From contig CAYXIJ010000001.1 in the NCBI GenBank assembly GCA_964465375.1, forward strand, positions 109,669 to 173,668: a stretch of DNA of 64,000 nucleotides, in the 5' to 3' direction. Position 1 is the first letter of the stretch; every line of letters starts with the position of its first letter. Below, piece after piece: positions 1-8,426 of the stretch. The position numbers were made by a program, and so were the translations under genes. The notes beneath the pieces were generated by a model, which saw nothing but the letters and a program-made list of their open reading frames with translations, had not been told where the DNA came from and did no database searches. This DNA comes from CAJWKT01 sp964465375. GTDB taxonomy: Bacteria > Pseudomonadota > Gammaproteobacteria > Steroidobacterales > Rariloculaceae.

Positions 1-735
1 CGATCCTACCATCAGGCCTACGCGTATCTATTCGCACTATCACGCCGCACCTTAACTGCCGATGCAATCAAACGGCTAGAGGCCATCGAGGCACTCGAAG
101 CACTAGGTTCCGGATTTACGCTAGCTACTCATGATCTTGAGATTCGCGGAGCTGGTGAGTTACTTGGTGAAGAGCAGAGCGGCCAAATACAGGCAATCGG
201 TTTCACCCTGTACAACGAATTTTTAACGCGAGCAGTGAAATCTCTGCGGGCAGGCAAGGAGCCCGACCTTCTCGATCCCTACAGTCAGGTACTGGAGCTT
301 GATCTAGGGCTCACTGCCCTGATCCCCGATCATTACATACCAGATGTCCATATGCGCCTCGTACAGTATAAAAGAATCGCCAATGCAGACTCCCAAAAAG
401 CCTTAAGGGAACTTCAGGTGGAATTTGTCGACCGCTTCGGACTCCTCCCGTCACCAACACGTACCTTATTTAAAATAACCCGACTCAAACTGCTAGCCCA
501 TCAACTCGGTGTGGCTAAAATACAGGCTGGTTTATCTGGAGGGCAAATACGTTTCGGAGAACATTCCACGATGGATCCGCTTGCACTTTTAAGCCTTGTA
601 GAAGATCAATCCGAAGACTACCGTCTGAATGGGCCCTTTAAGCTACGTTTCAAGTGGGATCAAGTATTGGAAGAGGACCGTATCAGGGCATTAGAAATGA
701 TACTGACCCGACTCGGTGCACATAAAACAAACTAG
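1..735 (+). CDS. mfd: Transcription-repair coupling factor Mfd, C-terminal fragment
   Basis: The frame is open from the first base, so this is the 3' end of a gene that begins upstream of the window. About 244 residues are present out of roughly 1150 in the family. They cover the end of the RecG-like translocase module, including the conserved stretch THDLEIRGAGELLGEEQSG, and the C-terminal TRCF domain that masks UvrA binding. Mfd removes RNA polymerase stalled at DNA lesions and recruits UvrA for transcription-coupled repair. An internal GTG at 235 is not the real start, because the homology runs straight through it. The stop lies 19 bases before the csiV ATG. Identification is firm; only the tail can be described. 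Confidence 0.95.
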   Translation, partial: RSYHQAYAYLFALSRRTLTADAIKRLEAIEALEALGSGFTLATHDLEIRGAGELLGEEQSGQIQAIGFTLYNEFLTRAVKSLRAGKEPDLLDPYSQVLELDLGLTALIPDHYIPDVHMRLVQYKRIANADSQKALRELQVEFVDRFGLLPSPTRTLFKITRLKLLAHQLGVAKIQAGLSGGQIRFGEHSTMDPLALLSLVEDQSEDYRLNGPFKLRFKWDQVLEEDRIRALEMILTRLGAHKTN

Positions 736-754
736 GCTCCGCTATAATAGCTCC

Positions 755-1690
755 ATGAGTGTATGTGTGCGCGTGTCCCTGTTATTTCTGGCTGTCGTAG
801 CTCCCTGGGCGGCCGGGGTTGCACAACCGCCTACTTCTACCCAAGTGGGCCCACCTTTTGTTGAACCTTCAATAGAAGAATCTCAGCCGAGTTTGCCTAT
901 GTTTCAGGTGGAAATCATAGCGTTTGCCTATGGCCCCTTTGATCCGAGTGAGGAAGAGTTCCCAACTGGTCGCAAAGCGAATGCTAAAAACATTCTAAGC
1001 GAGAGTGTGCGTAGGGTCCCTTCGTTTGGCCTGAATGACCAAACGATGGAAAATTTGTTCGGCCCCACACCCCAGACTGCATCTGAAGAGTTGCTAGGTG
1101 AGTTTGAAATTCTTCTAAAAAATCAGCTTACTAGGACCGAAACAATAGAGCGAATCGAAGCGGAAGAGGCTGTAGAAACAACGGATAACGATGCGCCCAA
1201 AGAGCTCAAGATTCAGCTGACCGAGTTTTCGATGGAGCCACGCCAGAATACTAAAAAGCTGCCTCGGTTCCGGCTATTGCAACCCGATGAATTAGAGTTG
1301 ACAGGTTCATACGCAAGACTCAGAGCAATTGACGCTTATACGCCGTTATTCCACAGCGGGTGGGTACAGGAAGGACCGCCAGAAGAAGAAGCGCAACCCG
1401 TCGATGTTACTCTTCTGGGCTCTACTAACCCGAAGGGAACAATAACGCTTTACCTTAGTCGATTCCTGCACCTGATCATCGATCTCAGGTATTACGTCGA
1501 AACATGGCGGCCGCCGAGCACGCTTCCTACCCAGACAGAGCTTAAAGAGCTGGAGCTGGTACCGCGTTATGAGCTTGTTCTTGAGCGGCGCATTCGAAGT
1601 GGCCAATTAAACTATTTTGACCATCCGGCGTTTGGTGTTCTGGTGGTCATCCGGCCTCATCCGGAGGAACTGGAAGAGCCGGCAGCTTAG
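755..1690 (+). CDS. csiV: CsiV family protein (peptidoglycan/SpoR-linked cell-envelope protein)
   Basis: A 311-residue secreted or envelope protein. From the ATG at 755 it opens with a hydrophobic signal peptide ending near GVAQ; an upstream in-frame GTG at 716 would bury that signal and overlap mfd, so 755 is preferred. After a Pro/Glu-rich linker it shows the family's N-terminal motif (FQVEIIAF) and the C-terminal block ERRIRSGQLNYFDHPAFGV typical of CsiV (PF10972). A gene of this family commonly follows mfd in pseudomonads and relatives, as here. CsiV is known from Vibrio as a peptidoglycan-binding protein needed for resistance to D-amino acids and for LpoA function; whether this homologue acts the same way is inference. 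Confidence 0.8.
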   Translation: MSVCVRVSLLFLAVVAPWAAGVAQPPTSTQVGPPFVEPSIEESQPSLPMFQVEIIAFAYGPFDPSEEEFPTGRKANAKNILSESVRRVPSFGLNDQTMENLFGPTPQTASEELLGEFEILLKNQLTRTETIERIEAEEAVETTDNDAPKELKIQLTEFSMEPRQNTKKLPRFRLLQPDELELTGSYARLRAIDAYTPLFHSGWVQEGPPEEEAQPVDVTLLGSTNPKGTITLYLSRFLHLIIDLRYYVETWRPPSTLPTQTELKELELVPRYELVLERRIRSGQLNYFDHPAFGVLVVIRPHPEELEEPAA

Positions 1691-1788
1691 GGATTCGCGT
1701 CAAACTGGAAAAGGAACCTCTTCGGTGTAATCCCCCACCTTCATTATTGAATGTTCGCGAGTAGACCATACTTTTCATATAGTCTCTT

Positions 1789-1881
1789 ATGACACTCTTG
1801 TTGTTTCTCGGCATCGGCATTGCATTGAGTATGATCTATACCACCGAAACAGCTTATCTTTTTTTGGCGGCAAGGATATAA
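1789..1881 (+). CDS. Possible 30-residue hydrophobic small protein
   Basis: In the 228-base convergent gap between csiV and nagZ there is a short ATG-to-TAA frame encoding about 30 residues, mostly Leu, Ile, Ala and Phe with only one Glu and one Arg, which could form a single transmembrane helix. No Shine-Dalgarno sequence is evident, although CATATAGT just upstream resembles a -10 element. It may be a chance frame; nothing in it is recognisable. Confidence 0.2.
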   Translation: MTLLLFLGIGIALSMIYTTETAYLFLAARI

Positions 1882-1918
1882 CTTCACTATTCCCCATCTC
1901 ACATTTCAACATGTAAGC

Positions 1919-2935
1919 TTATTCATTCTTCAAGATACCAATACGTTTATTTGCTTCTCGCCAGAAATCAGATGCACGCAATGCATTCCATGACCTACAG
2001 TCACGCCCCCTAAGGTTCGTCATGATTTCACAGTCACTTTCATAGTAAGCCAGATGATCAATAACCCCGGAGATCTCGTCCGGTGAATTACAGAGTAAGA
2101 CCATGTCAGCACCTGCATTGAGCGTGGCCTCGGCCCTTTGCCCAAAAGAACCAGAACCGGCAGCGCCCGCCATAGCAATATCATCGGAAATCACTACACC
2201 CCCAAAACCCATCTGGACTTTTAAGTGCCCCTTAATCCAGTAACTGGAGCAGCTGGCAGGCCGGGCATCAATCTCCGGGAACTGAACGTGGCCCAACATA
2301 ACACCCTCAATGCCTGCTTTAATTAAATGCTGGTAGGGAACCAGGTCATCAGATAGTCCATCCAAAGACCGGTGGTCTATTGGAAGTTGCTCATGGGAAT
2401 CCGCAGCAACACCAGCGTGACTCGGAAAATGCTTTGCAATTACACACATCCCAGCGCGATGCATGCCTGTAGCGACTTGTAGGGCGAGTTTGCTCACGGC
2501 CTCTGTTTCACGGTGCAGTGCCCGATCGCCGATCACTTCTGCTAAACCACGATCAAGATCAACAACCGGAGCAAAGCTGATGTCTACCCCCATGGCCCTC
2601 AACTCTGAAGCCATTATCCAGCCAAATAAATGGGCCACTTCCAGTGCCTGACTAGTATCTTTGTTATAAAGGCGACCCAGACTCGCCATGGGTGGCAACA
2701 CTGTGAAAGGTTCGCGGAAGCGCTGGACACGGCCACCCTCCTGATCGACAGCGATAAGTAGCGCCGGGTCACGAATATTATGAATCTCATCTACCAGGTA
2801 ACGAAGTTGTTTTAAGTCAACGAAATTGCGACCGAACAGGATCACCCCACCTACCATGGGCTCCTGTAGCCACACCTGCTCCTGCTTAGAAAGCGAAGTG
2901 CCCTTGAGATCAATCATTAGCGGACCTAGCGACAT
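1919..2935 (-). CDS. nagZ: Beta-N-acetylhexosaminidase NagZ
   Basis: A 338-residue cytosolic family 3 glycoside hydrolase that removes GlcNAc from anhydro-muropeptides during peptidoglycan recycling. The ATG at 2935 gives the usual N-terminus (SLGPLMIDLKGT) and follows AGGGA; a TTG eight codons earlier would overlap the preceding gene. Visible motifs: DQEGGRVQRF (about 64-73), the mobile catalytic loop KHFPSHAGVAADSH (168-181) with the Asp-Ser-His acid/base dyad intact, and VISDDIAMAGA with the nucleophilic Asp. The loop reads PSHA where the family usually has PGHG, a mild deviation. It lies 10 bases downstream of the YkuD-domain gene and is probably co-transcribed with it. Confidence 0.93.
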   Translation of the reverse strand: MSLGPLMIDLKGTSLSKQEQVWLQEPMVGGVILFGRNFVDLKQLRYLVDEIHNIRDPALLIAVDQEGGRVQRFREPFTVLPPMASLGRLYNKDTSQALEVAHLFGWIMASELRAMGVDISFAPVVDLDRGLAEVIGDRALHRETEAVSKLALQVATGMHRAGMCVIAKHFPSHAGVAADSHEQLPIDHRSLDGLSDDLVPYQHLIKAGIEGVMLGHVQFPEIDARPASCSSYWIKGHLKVQMGFGGVVISDDIAMAGAAGSGSFGQRAEATLNAGADMVLLCNSPDEISGVIDHLAYYESDCEIMTNLRGRDCRSWNALRASDFWREANKRIGILKNE

Positions 2936-2945
2936 GGCATCCCTG

Positions 2946-3446
2946 TCAGCTGATTTCAACGCTCATGCCGACTTCAACCCAATCAAAAAGTTTAAGTATT
3001 TCTTGGTTACTCATCCGGATACAGCCAATCGAACGCGGCTCGCCCAGAAATTTAGATGACGGGGTGCCATGGATGTAGATATAACGCCTCATGGTGTCTA
3101 CATTACCCAGTCGATTCCACCCCACCTCGGTTCCTGATAGCCATAATATTCTGGTTAGAATCCAGTCCTGATCGGGCTCGGATCGGGCCAGCTCATCAGA
3201 GTAAAGCTCACCGGTAGGCCGTCGCCCCCTGAATACAGTACCAAGGGGCTGACCTGAGCCGATTTTGGCGCGAATGATATGTTGCCCGCGTGGTGTTTTT
3301 AGGCTGCCAGAAATCTCGCCAGGCCCGTACTTCGATGTAGACACTGGAAAGCGCTCAATGACCTGCCCCTCACTTACGAGCTCCAAGCGCTGACTTGCAA
3401 GATCAACATGAATATTACGATTGTCCTGAATCACGGACAATATCAT
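2946..3446 (-). CDS. L,D-transpeptidase (YkuD) domain protein without signal peptide
   Basis: A 166-residue single-domain YkuD protein. The catalytic signature is present: IHGTP followed by RSIGCIRM, giving the His and the nucleophilic Cys of the L,D-transpeptidase fold. The ATG at 3446 is chosen; an in-frame GTG at 3464 adds only six residues. A TGA lies 15 codons before that GTG with no start between, so no secretion signal can be hidden upstream. Family members normally act in the periplasm, cross-linking peptidoglycan or attaching lipoprotein. The lack of a signal and the adjacency to cytosolic nagZ leave the compartment uncertain: it could be exported by an atypical route or act on muropeptides in the cytosol. 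Confidence 0.82.
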   Translation of the reverse strand: MILSVIQDNRNIHVDLASQRLELVSEGQVIERFPVSTSKYGPGEISGSLKTPRGQHIIRAKIGSGQPLGTVFRGRRPTGELYSDELARSEPDQDWILTRILWLSGTEVGWNRLGNVDTMRRYIYIHGTPSSKFLGEPRSIGCIRMSNQEILKLFDWVEVGMSVEIS

Positions 3447-3530
3447 AGCAGTGCCATATATCACTCGGGCGCATTGCCCTAATTCTTTTCTGCCTAGAAA
3501 ATTAATCCATCAGTCAGGTCGCGAGCTAAA

Positions 3531-4829
3531 TCAACGCTCAAAGAAGGCCATAGCCTCTACGTGGTGAGTATGCGGAAACATGTCTACTACGACTGCTGTA
3601 CGCATCCGGTAACCTTGTGAGGTAACTAATTTTTCTGCATCCCGTGCCAGCGTTGCAGGGTGGCACGAAATATAAAGAATACCTCGTGGATTCATTTGGC
3701 CTATCTGTTCCACGACTACCTGAGCCCCAGAGCGCGGGGGATCCAACACCACCAAATCCCAGTGCTCCCTCATAAAGCTCCACTCTGACTGATTTAAATC
3801 TCCACTCAAAAAACGGGTATTCCCTAAACCATTCAGTTGAGCATTGCGCACCGCCCGGGCTACCAGGCCGGCCTCCGCTTCTACACCTGTTACCTGGCTT
3901 GCGCGCTGCGCTAAAGGCAAGCTTAAGTTACCGAGACCACTGTATAGATCAAGTACTCGATCCGAAGGTCCGACATTAAGTAGACCCAGAGCCTGCTCCA
4001 CCATAGTTGCATTGACTGCAGCGTTTACTTGAATGAAATCCGTAGGCGCAAACTCGAACCGCAGATCCAGCGCCTCAAGACAGTAATCAAGGATTCTCAC
4101 CTGATCAGGCTCCAAGGCCCTAACTGTACCCGGTCCCCCACTTTGGATGTAAACATCTACATTGTTCCTTCTGCCAAATTCGCAAAATGCATTCTTGTCA
4201 GCCTCGGTTGGTGGATCCAATGCGCGAAGCACCATGGCTGCAGCACTATCCCCAACCGCAATCTCCACCTGGGGCAAACGGCGCTTTACAGTAGAAGTCC
4301 CGATGAGTGTAGCCAGCCCACCTAAAAGCTTGTCAAACGGAACAGCCAAAACACTACAATGGGCCATATCCGTCAAAAGACGGGTGGCACGCTCTTTAAA
4401 CCCCACCAGAACACGCCCCTTGCCTTCGACATACCGGACTCCCAGGCGGGCTTTGCGGCGGTAATTCCATTGCGGGCCTTGTATGGGAGTAAGCCATTCC
4501 TCGGGCTCCATGCCACCTATCCTGAGAAAAGCCTCCCGGACGCTAGCCTCCTTAAGGCGTAGTTGGGCAAGCGGATCCAGATGCTGTAACACGCATCCAC
4601 CACATCGACCAAAATACTCACAAGGGGGAACGACTCTCTCCGCAGCAGGCTCGAGAATCTCCACAAGATCTGCTTGCTGATATTGACGTCGCCTCTTTCG
4701 CGGCGCAAGAAGAACTCGCTCGGTTGGAAGGCAGCCCGGGACAAAATACCGCCTTCCATCCAGATCCGCGATACCAAGACCATCATGGGTCAGATCAATA
4801 ATTCTAGCTTCCAGGGTAGTAGAGCTCAT
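3531..4829 (-). CDS. rlmD: 23S rRNA (uracil-5-)-methyltransferase RlmD
   Basis: A 432-residue SAM-dependent enzyme that makes m5U1939 in 23S rRNA. Order of domains: an N-terminal TRAM domain (about 1-60), a Cys cluster CEYFGRCGGC that, with a later Cys, binds a 4Fe-4S cluster, a central domain, and a Rossmann fold with VLDLYSGLGNLSLPL. The catalytic segment reads ISCHPATLARD, where SCNPATLARD is commoner. The C-terminus VDMFPHTHHVEAMAFFER is characteristic. The ATG at 4829 is chosen because it places the TRAM domain directly at the N-terminus; its Shine-Dalgarno is weak. The preceding exonuclease gene ends 49 bases upstream. Confidence 0.93.
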   Translation of the reverse strand: MSSTTLEARIIDLTHDGLGIADLDGRRYFVPGCLPTERVLLAPRKRRRQYQQADLVEILEPAAERVVPPCEYFGRCGGCVLQHLDPLAQLRLKEASVREAFLRIGGMEPEEWLTPIQGPQWNYRRKARLGVRYVEGKGRVLVGFKERATRLLTDMAHCSVLAVPFDKLLGGLATLIGTSTVKRRLPQVEIAVGDSAAAMVLRALDPPTEADKNAFCEFGRRNNVDVYIQSGGPGTVRALEPDQVRILDYCLEALDLRFEFAPTDFIQVNAAVNATMVEQALGLLNVGPSDRVLDLYSGLGNLSLPLAQRASQVTGVEAEAGLVARAVRNAQLNGLGNTRFLSGDLNQSEWSFMREHWDLVVLDPPRSGAQVVVEQIGQMNPRGILYISCHPATLARDAEKLVTSQGYRMRTAVVVDMFPHTHHVEAMAFFER

Positions 4830-4878
4830 ATCACATATTATTCTTAGAGGAGAGTTGCTTACAAAGAGCAACGGATCT

Positions 4879-5658
4879 TTACTTGCACCCAGAATGCCAA
4901 GCCGAAAGAAATATACTGATATGCGAGCCCTTCATCTCGGATAGTTTCGTGTTGAGTAGCTTGACTTCCGATTGATACCGGGACTGATCTAATAAGCCAC
5001 GCATGAGCTGAAAACGAAGATAAATTAAATAGGTGTTTAGGACATCAATCTCACAGTAGTCACGAATGGCAGCTACCTTGCCACTCTGATAGGTATCCCA
5101 CACTTGATCTCCACTCATTCCAAGTTTTCCCGGCAACCCAAGAAGCATCGCGACCTGCTCGAGAGAACTACGGCCACCGAAATTATATCCAGACAGTACA
5201 TCCATGAGATCTAGATGGCGCCAGTGAAACCGATTCAGATAATTGTTAAAACGAAACTCACGATCCTTATCACCGATTTCCCAGTAGTACTCAGCTGTAA
5301 CGCCATACTTGAGCGCCCGATAGTGCAAAACAGGGAGATCAAAGCCAGTACCATTCCACGATACCAATTCAGGGCTATAGCGCTCAAGACCTTCAAAAAA
5401 ACGCTCTACGATCTGCTTCTCTGTTTCCTGGCCCTCAGTCAAGCTAAAAAGACGGAGTCCCTCCTTGGTCCTCAGTAAGGCTGAAACCACTACGATCCGG
5501 TGCTGAACCAAAGGTAAAAAATTAGTTTTTCGCGCTTGGCGTTGCTTGAAGTACATGACCTTCGCGACCGAATCATCATCCAAGCCCTCTAGGTTATAGT
5601 GGCGTCTCCCAAACTCTATGTCAGGGACAGTTTCAATATCGAATATTAGGGTATTCAG
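4879..5658 (-). CDS. Predicted PolB-like 3'-5' exonuclease (DEDD family), CTG start
   Basis: A 259-residue DnaQ-fold nuclease resembling the exonuclease domain of DNA polymerase B (PF10108 type). Exo I motif FDIETVPD (residues 6-13, metal ligands D7 and E9), Exo II Asp in WNGTGFDLP (about D107), and Exo III in DYCEIDVLNTY (D205) are visible. The first canonical start in the frame (TTG at 5583) would delete Exo I. Upstream of it the frame stays open to an in-frame TGA with no ATG, GTG or TTG, but a CTG at 5658 follows AGGGAG by six bases and overlaps the acpS stop as CTGA. I therefore place the start there. Substrate unknown; probably DNA repair or turnover. Last gene of the rnc-acpS operon. 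Confidence 0.8.
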   Translation of the reverse strand: MNTLIFDIETVPDIEFGRRHYNLEGLDDDSVAKVMYFKQRQARKTNFLPLVQHRIVVVSALLRTKEGLRLFSLTEGQETEKQIVERFFEGLERYSPELVSWNGTGFDLPVLHYRALKYGVTAEYYWEIGDKDREFRFNNYLNRFHWRHLDLMDVLSGYNFGGRSSLEQVAMLLGLPGKLGMSGDQVWDTYQSGKVAAIRDYCEIDVLNTYLIYLRFQLMRGLLDQSRYQSEVKLLNTKLSEMKGSHISIFLSAWHSGCK

Positions 5659-6053
5659 ATTGAACTCCCTTTTTCATTTCCCAGCAACACAGCAACCGCC
5701 ACAACCAACCCAGCTTCATCGGCAAGAGTCAGGTGCCCTCCAGTAACTCCCAGTTGCTCACACATAGCCTCACCTCTAGGTGAATAGACAATCTGGGGTT
5801 GCCCCCAATCATTAGGCACCATGCCGACATCACGAATCCACATTCCATGAGAGAAACCAGTCCCCATTGCCTTTACTACTGCCTCCTTTGCGGCAAAACG
5901 CATCGCCAAAAAACGTGCTGGTTTTTTACTTTTTTTAAAATGCTCAACCTCTTTGCTTAACAATAAGCGATTCGCAAAATGAAATCCGAAGCGCTCCCAG
6001 ATTCTTTCCACACGGGTGACCTGCACAACATCGGTCCCGATTCCTAATATCAC
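5655..6053 (-). CDS. acpS: Holo-[acyl-carrier-protein] synthase AcpS
   Basis: A 132-residue phosphopantetheinyl transferase that moves 4'-phosphopantetheine from CoA to a Ser on apo-ACP, activating fatty-acid synthesis. GIGTDVVQVTRVER at the N-terminus carries the metal-binding Asp, and RFAAKEAVVKAMGTGF is the second signature with the Glu ligand. Length is normal. It starts with GTG at 6053, overlapping the pdxJ stop as GTGA, and its own TGA overlaps the CTG of the exonuclease, so translation of all three is probably coupled. The pdxJ-acpS pairing is classical for gammaproteobacteria. Confidence 0.95.
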   Translation of the reverse strand: MILGIGTDVVQVTRVERIWERFGFHFANRLLLSKEVEHFKKSKKPARFLAMRFAAKEAVVKAMGTGFSHGMWIRDVGMVPNDWGQPQIVYSPRGEAMCEQLGVTGGHLTLADEAGLVVAVAVLLGNEKGSSI

Positions 6054-6793
6054 GATCGGCCTGCTTCTAACATGAGGGCCTTCATTCTAGCAACTGCTCG
6101 CGCCAGTCCTTCAAAGACAGCCTCAGCAATAATAGAGTGCCCGATATTGAGCTCTATAATTTGTGGGATAGAAGCAACCGGCTGGACGTTCTCATAATGA
6201 AGTCCATGTCCGGCATGTACAGCCATACCTAATTTATCCGCATAAGCTGCTCCCAACCTGATGCGCTCCAATTCTGCAGCCCGGACCTCCTCCCCAATCG
6301 CATCTGCATATTTTCCCGTATGCAACTCTATAGCCCCCGCACCACATTCCAGGCTCGCATCTAGCTGTTCTGGCTCTGGGTCAACAAACAAAGATACCCT
6401 GATTCCACTTTTCTGTAGTCGTTGGCAGGCAACAGCAATTTTTGAGCGCTGTGAAATAACATCCAGTCCACCCTCAGTGGTTAGTTCTGCGCGCCGTTCA
6501 GGAACAAGACAGCAATCTGAAGGTTTTATCTCGCAAGCAATCGAAAGCATTTCATCTGTTACCGCCATTTCCAAATTAACACGGCTCTGGATATTCTTAA
6601 CCATAAGCTCAATATCTTGATCGACAATGTGGCGACGATCTTCCCGCAAGTGAACAGTAATACTGTCAGCACCCGATTGTTCGGCTAATAAAGCTGCGCT
6701 CAGAGGATCTGGGTAACTTGTGCCGCGTGCCTGCCTAAGTGTGGCAACATGATCCACATTCACGCCTAACAGGATAGGCTCGGCTATACTCAC
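6050..6793 (-). CDS. pdxJ: Pyridoxine 5'-phosphate synthase PdxJ
   Basis: A 247-residue TIM-barrel enzyme condensing 1-deoxy-D-xylulose 5-phosphate (DXP) with 3-amino-1-hydroxyacetone phosphate to form pyridoxine phosphate. Conserved motifs: GVNVDHVATLRQARGT at the N-terminus, HLREDRRHI, ELHTGKYA and HAGHGLHYENV. The GTG start at 6793 overlaps the recO stop as GTGA. It needs DXP, so DXP synthase should exist in the cell even if the downstream MEP enzymes are missing, which matters for the isoprenoid question raised in the findings. Confidence 0.95.
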   Translation of the reverse strand: MSIAEPILLGVNVDHVATLRQARGTSYPDPLSAALLAEQSGADSITVHLREDRRHIVDQDIELMVKNIQSRVNLEMAVTDEMLSIACEIKPSDCCLVPERRAELTTEGGLDVISQRSKIAVACQRLQKSGIRVSLFVDPEPEQLDASLECGAGAIELHTGKYADAIGEEVRAAELERIRLGAAYADKLGMAVHAGHGLHYENVQPVASIPQIIELNIGHSIIAEAVFEGLARAVARMKALMLEAGRS

Positions 6794-7524
6794 AGCTCTA
6801 GTCCTTTTCCAAAGAGCTCACTCAGAACCATTCGGGTTCTAAGTGGTCGCTCACCCAAGTATAGTTGTAACACTCTTTGCAGTAATCGCTTTGCTGCTTT
6901 AAGGCTTTTCTTGTCATCTAGCATCTCTTCACGAAGCGCGATTAAATCCCTTCCAAAAAAAACGTCCGCTCCCTCTGTCCTCTCCTGGCAAATCACTGGC
7001 CCCCTCTCCAACTCAAAAAAATAATAAGTCTCTGGCTGAATCGATAATCCATTATCAACCTCATGATCCAAATTAAGTTCATACCCCAAGGCCTTCAAGA
7101 GTTGAAACTCAAAAAGTCTGAGAGGCCTTTCCACATCATGACCTACCGCTAATTCAGCTAAGCATCGACTATAGCAAGAAAAGGCCTCAGGATTGGGATC
7201 TCCGCGAGCTAGGAGCCTTAGTAAAAGTTCATTAAGGTAAAAACCGGCCATCAGTTGTTTGCCAGCAAAATCGAATGCTTGGGCCCGACCTTCCAAGTGA
7301 GTCAATTTTCCAAGCTCGCTACGTCTGATCCAAGAAAGCACTAAAGGTACAAAAGGTTGCAATATGGCGCGATGTGCAGCTTTGGGGCGCCTAACTCCTT
7401 GGGCAACCAGTGAAATTAAACCATGATTTTCTGTCAAAAAATCAATTATTCGGCTGGTATTTTGATAGGCTCGGTGGTGAAGTACATAACCTGACTCCAG
7501 CTCAACAATCTCCCTTTGACTCAT
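6790..7524 (-). CDS. recO: DNA repair protein RecO
   Basis: A 244-residue recombination mediator with an N-terminal OB fold (GYVLHHRAYQNTSRIIDFLTENHG; about residues 10-33 hold the family signature) and a helical C-terminal domain. It works with RecR to load RecA on SSB-coated single-stranded DNA. It has the typical gammaproteobacterial length and no zinc-binding Cys cluster, as in enterobacteria. The ATG at 7524 overlaps the era stop as ATGA. The order era-recO-pdxJ is conserved and supports the call. Confidence 0.9.
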   Translation of the reverse strand: MSQREIVELESGYVLHHRAYQNTSRIIDFLTENHGLISLVAQGVRRPKAAHRAILQPFVPLVLSWIRRSELGKLTHLEGRAQAFDFAGKQLMAGFYLNELLLRLLARGDPNPEAFSCYSRCLAELAVGHDVERPLRLFEFQLLKALGYELNLDHEVDNGLSIQPETYYFFELERGPVICQERTEGADVFFGRDLIALREEMLDDKKSLKAAKRLLQRVLQLYLGERPLRTRMVLSELFGKGLEL

Positions 7525-8426
7525 AATGAATCAAAGCCAAATCGCTTGAGTTCACGTTCGCTATCAGCCCATCGACGCCTGACCTTGACCCAAAGCTCCA
7601 GATGGATACGTTTCTTCATCAGCAATTTCAGTTCTCGTCTTGAAGATTTGCCCACTTCTTTAAGTACTTGCCCCTGCTTGCCAATAACGATCGCTTTTTG
7701 ACTATCTCTCTCTAACCAGATCAGCGCATGCACAACAACTTGACCTTTCTCGTTTTCTTTCATGTGCTCGACTTCTACCGTTAGGCCATAAGGTACCTCT
7801 TGATGGAGTATTTCTGTAAGTTTTTCACGAACAATCTCAGCTGCTCGAAACTGGATATCACGATCGGTATAGACACCTTGAGGATAAATTTTCTCACCCT
7901 GCGGTAATCCCCCAAAGATTTCATCAACAAGATCGTCCAGATTCTCACCAGTTAAAGCTGATAAGGGAACAAGAGCTTTAAATGGAAATTCTTTAGATAG
8001 ACTCTCAAGAAATGGAAGGAGTTTAGCTTTATCCCTGAAGGTATCTATCTTATTCACCACTAGCAATGTACGCGCCAGTCGGTGACCTAGCATTTCTGTA
8101 AGCCTCCTATCTTCCTGGGTAAATCGATTTCTAGCTACAACCATTAACGCTAAATCCGAACTATCTAATGCATCACGGATTGCGCGACCCATAAAACGAT
8201 GCAGTAGACGTTTTCGATCACGCTGAATTCCAGGAGTATCTACAAAAACCGCCTGATCCGAATCCCGATTCAATACACCAAGAATACCGTGGCGGGTCGT
8301 TTGGGGCTTTGAGCTTACTATGCTGATCTTCTGCCCAACCAACGCATTTAGAAGTGTCGATTTACCTACATTGGGCCTGCCAACGATAGCTACGCGGCCA
8401 CAATGGCTATTGTTTTTCTGAATCAT
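7521..8426 (-). CDS. era: GTPase Era
   Basis: A 301-residue ribosome-assembly GTPase that binds the 3' end of 16S rRNA and the inner membrane. G1 GRPNVGKST, G3 DTPG, G4 NKID and a C-terminal KH domain (with VIGKQGQVLKEVG) are all visible. The frame is open further upstream inside rnc, but the ATG at 8426 gives the conventional short N-terminus before SHCGRVAIVGRPNVG, leaving a 20-base overlap with rnc. The rnc-era-recO order is standard. Confidence 0.95.
   Translation of the reverse strand: MIQKNNSHCGRVAIVGRPNVGKSTLLNALVGQKISIVSSKPQTTRHGILGVLNRDSDQAVFVDTPGIQRDRKRLLHRFMGRAIRDALDSSDLALMVVARNRFTQEDRRLTEMLGHRLARTLLVVNKIDTFRDKAKLLPFLESLSKEFPFKALVPLSALTGENLDDLVDEIFGGLPQGEKIYPQGVYTDRDIQFRAAEIVREKLTEILHQEVPYGLTVEVEHMKENEKGQVVVHALIWLERDSQKAIVIGKQGQVLKEVGKSSRRELKLLMKKRIHLELWVKVRRRWADSERELKRFGFDSL

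Noticed and set aside
743..748. TATAAT just before the csiV ATG
   Set aside because: No -35 at the right distance, and it would produce a leaderless mRNA; csiV is more simply read through from mfd.
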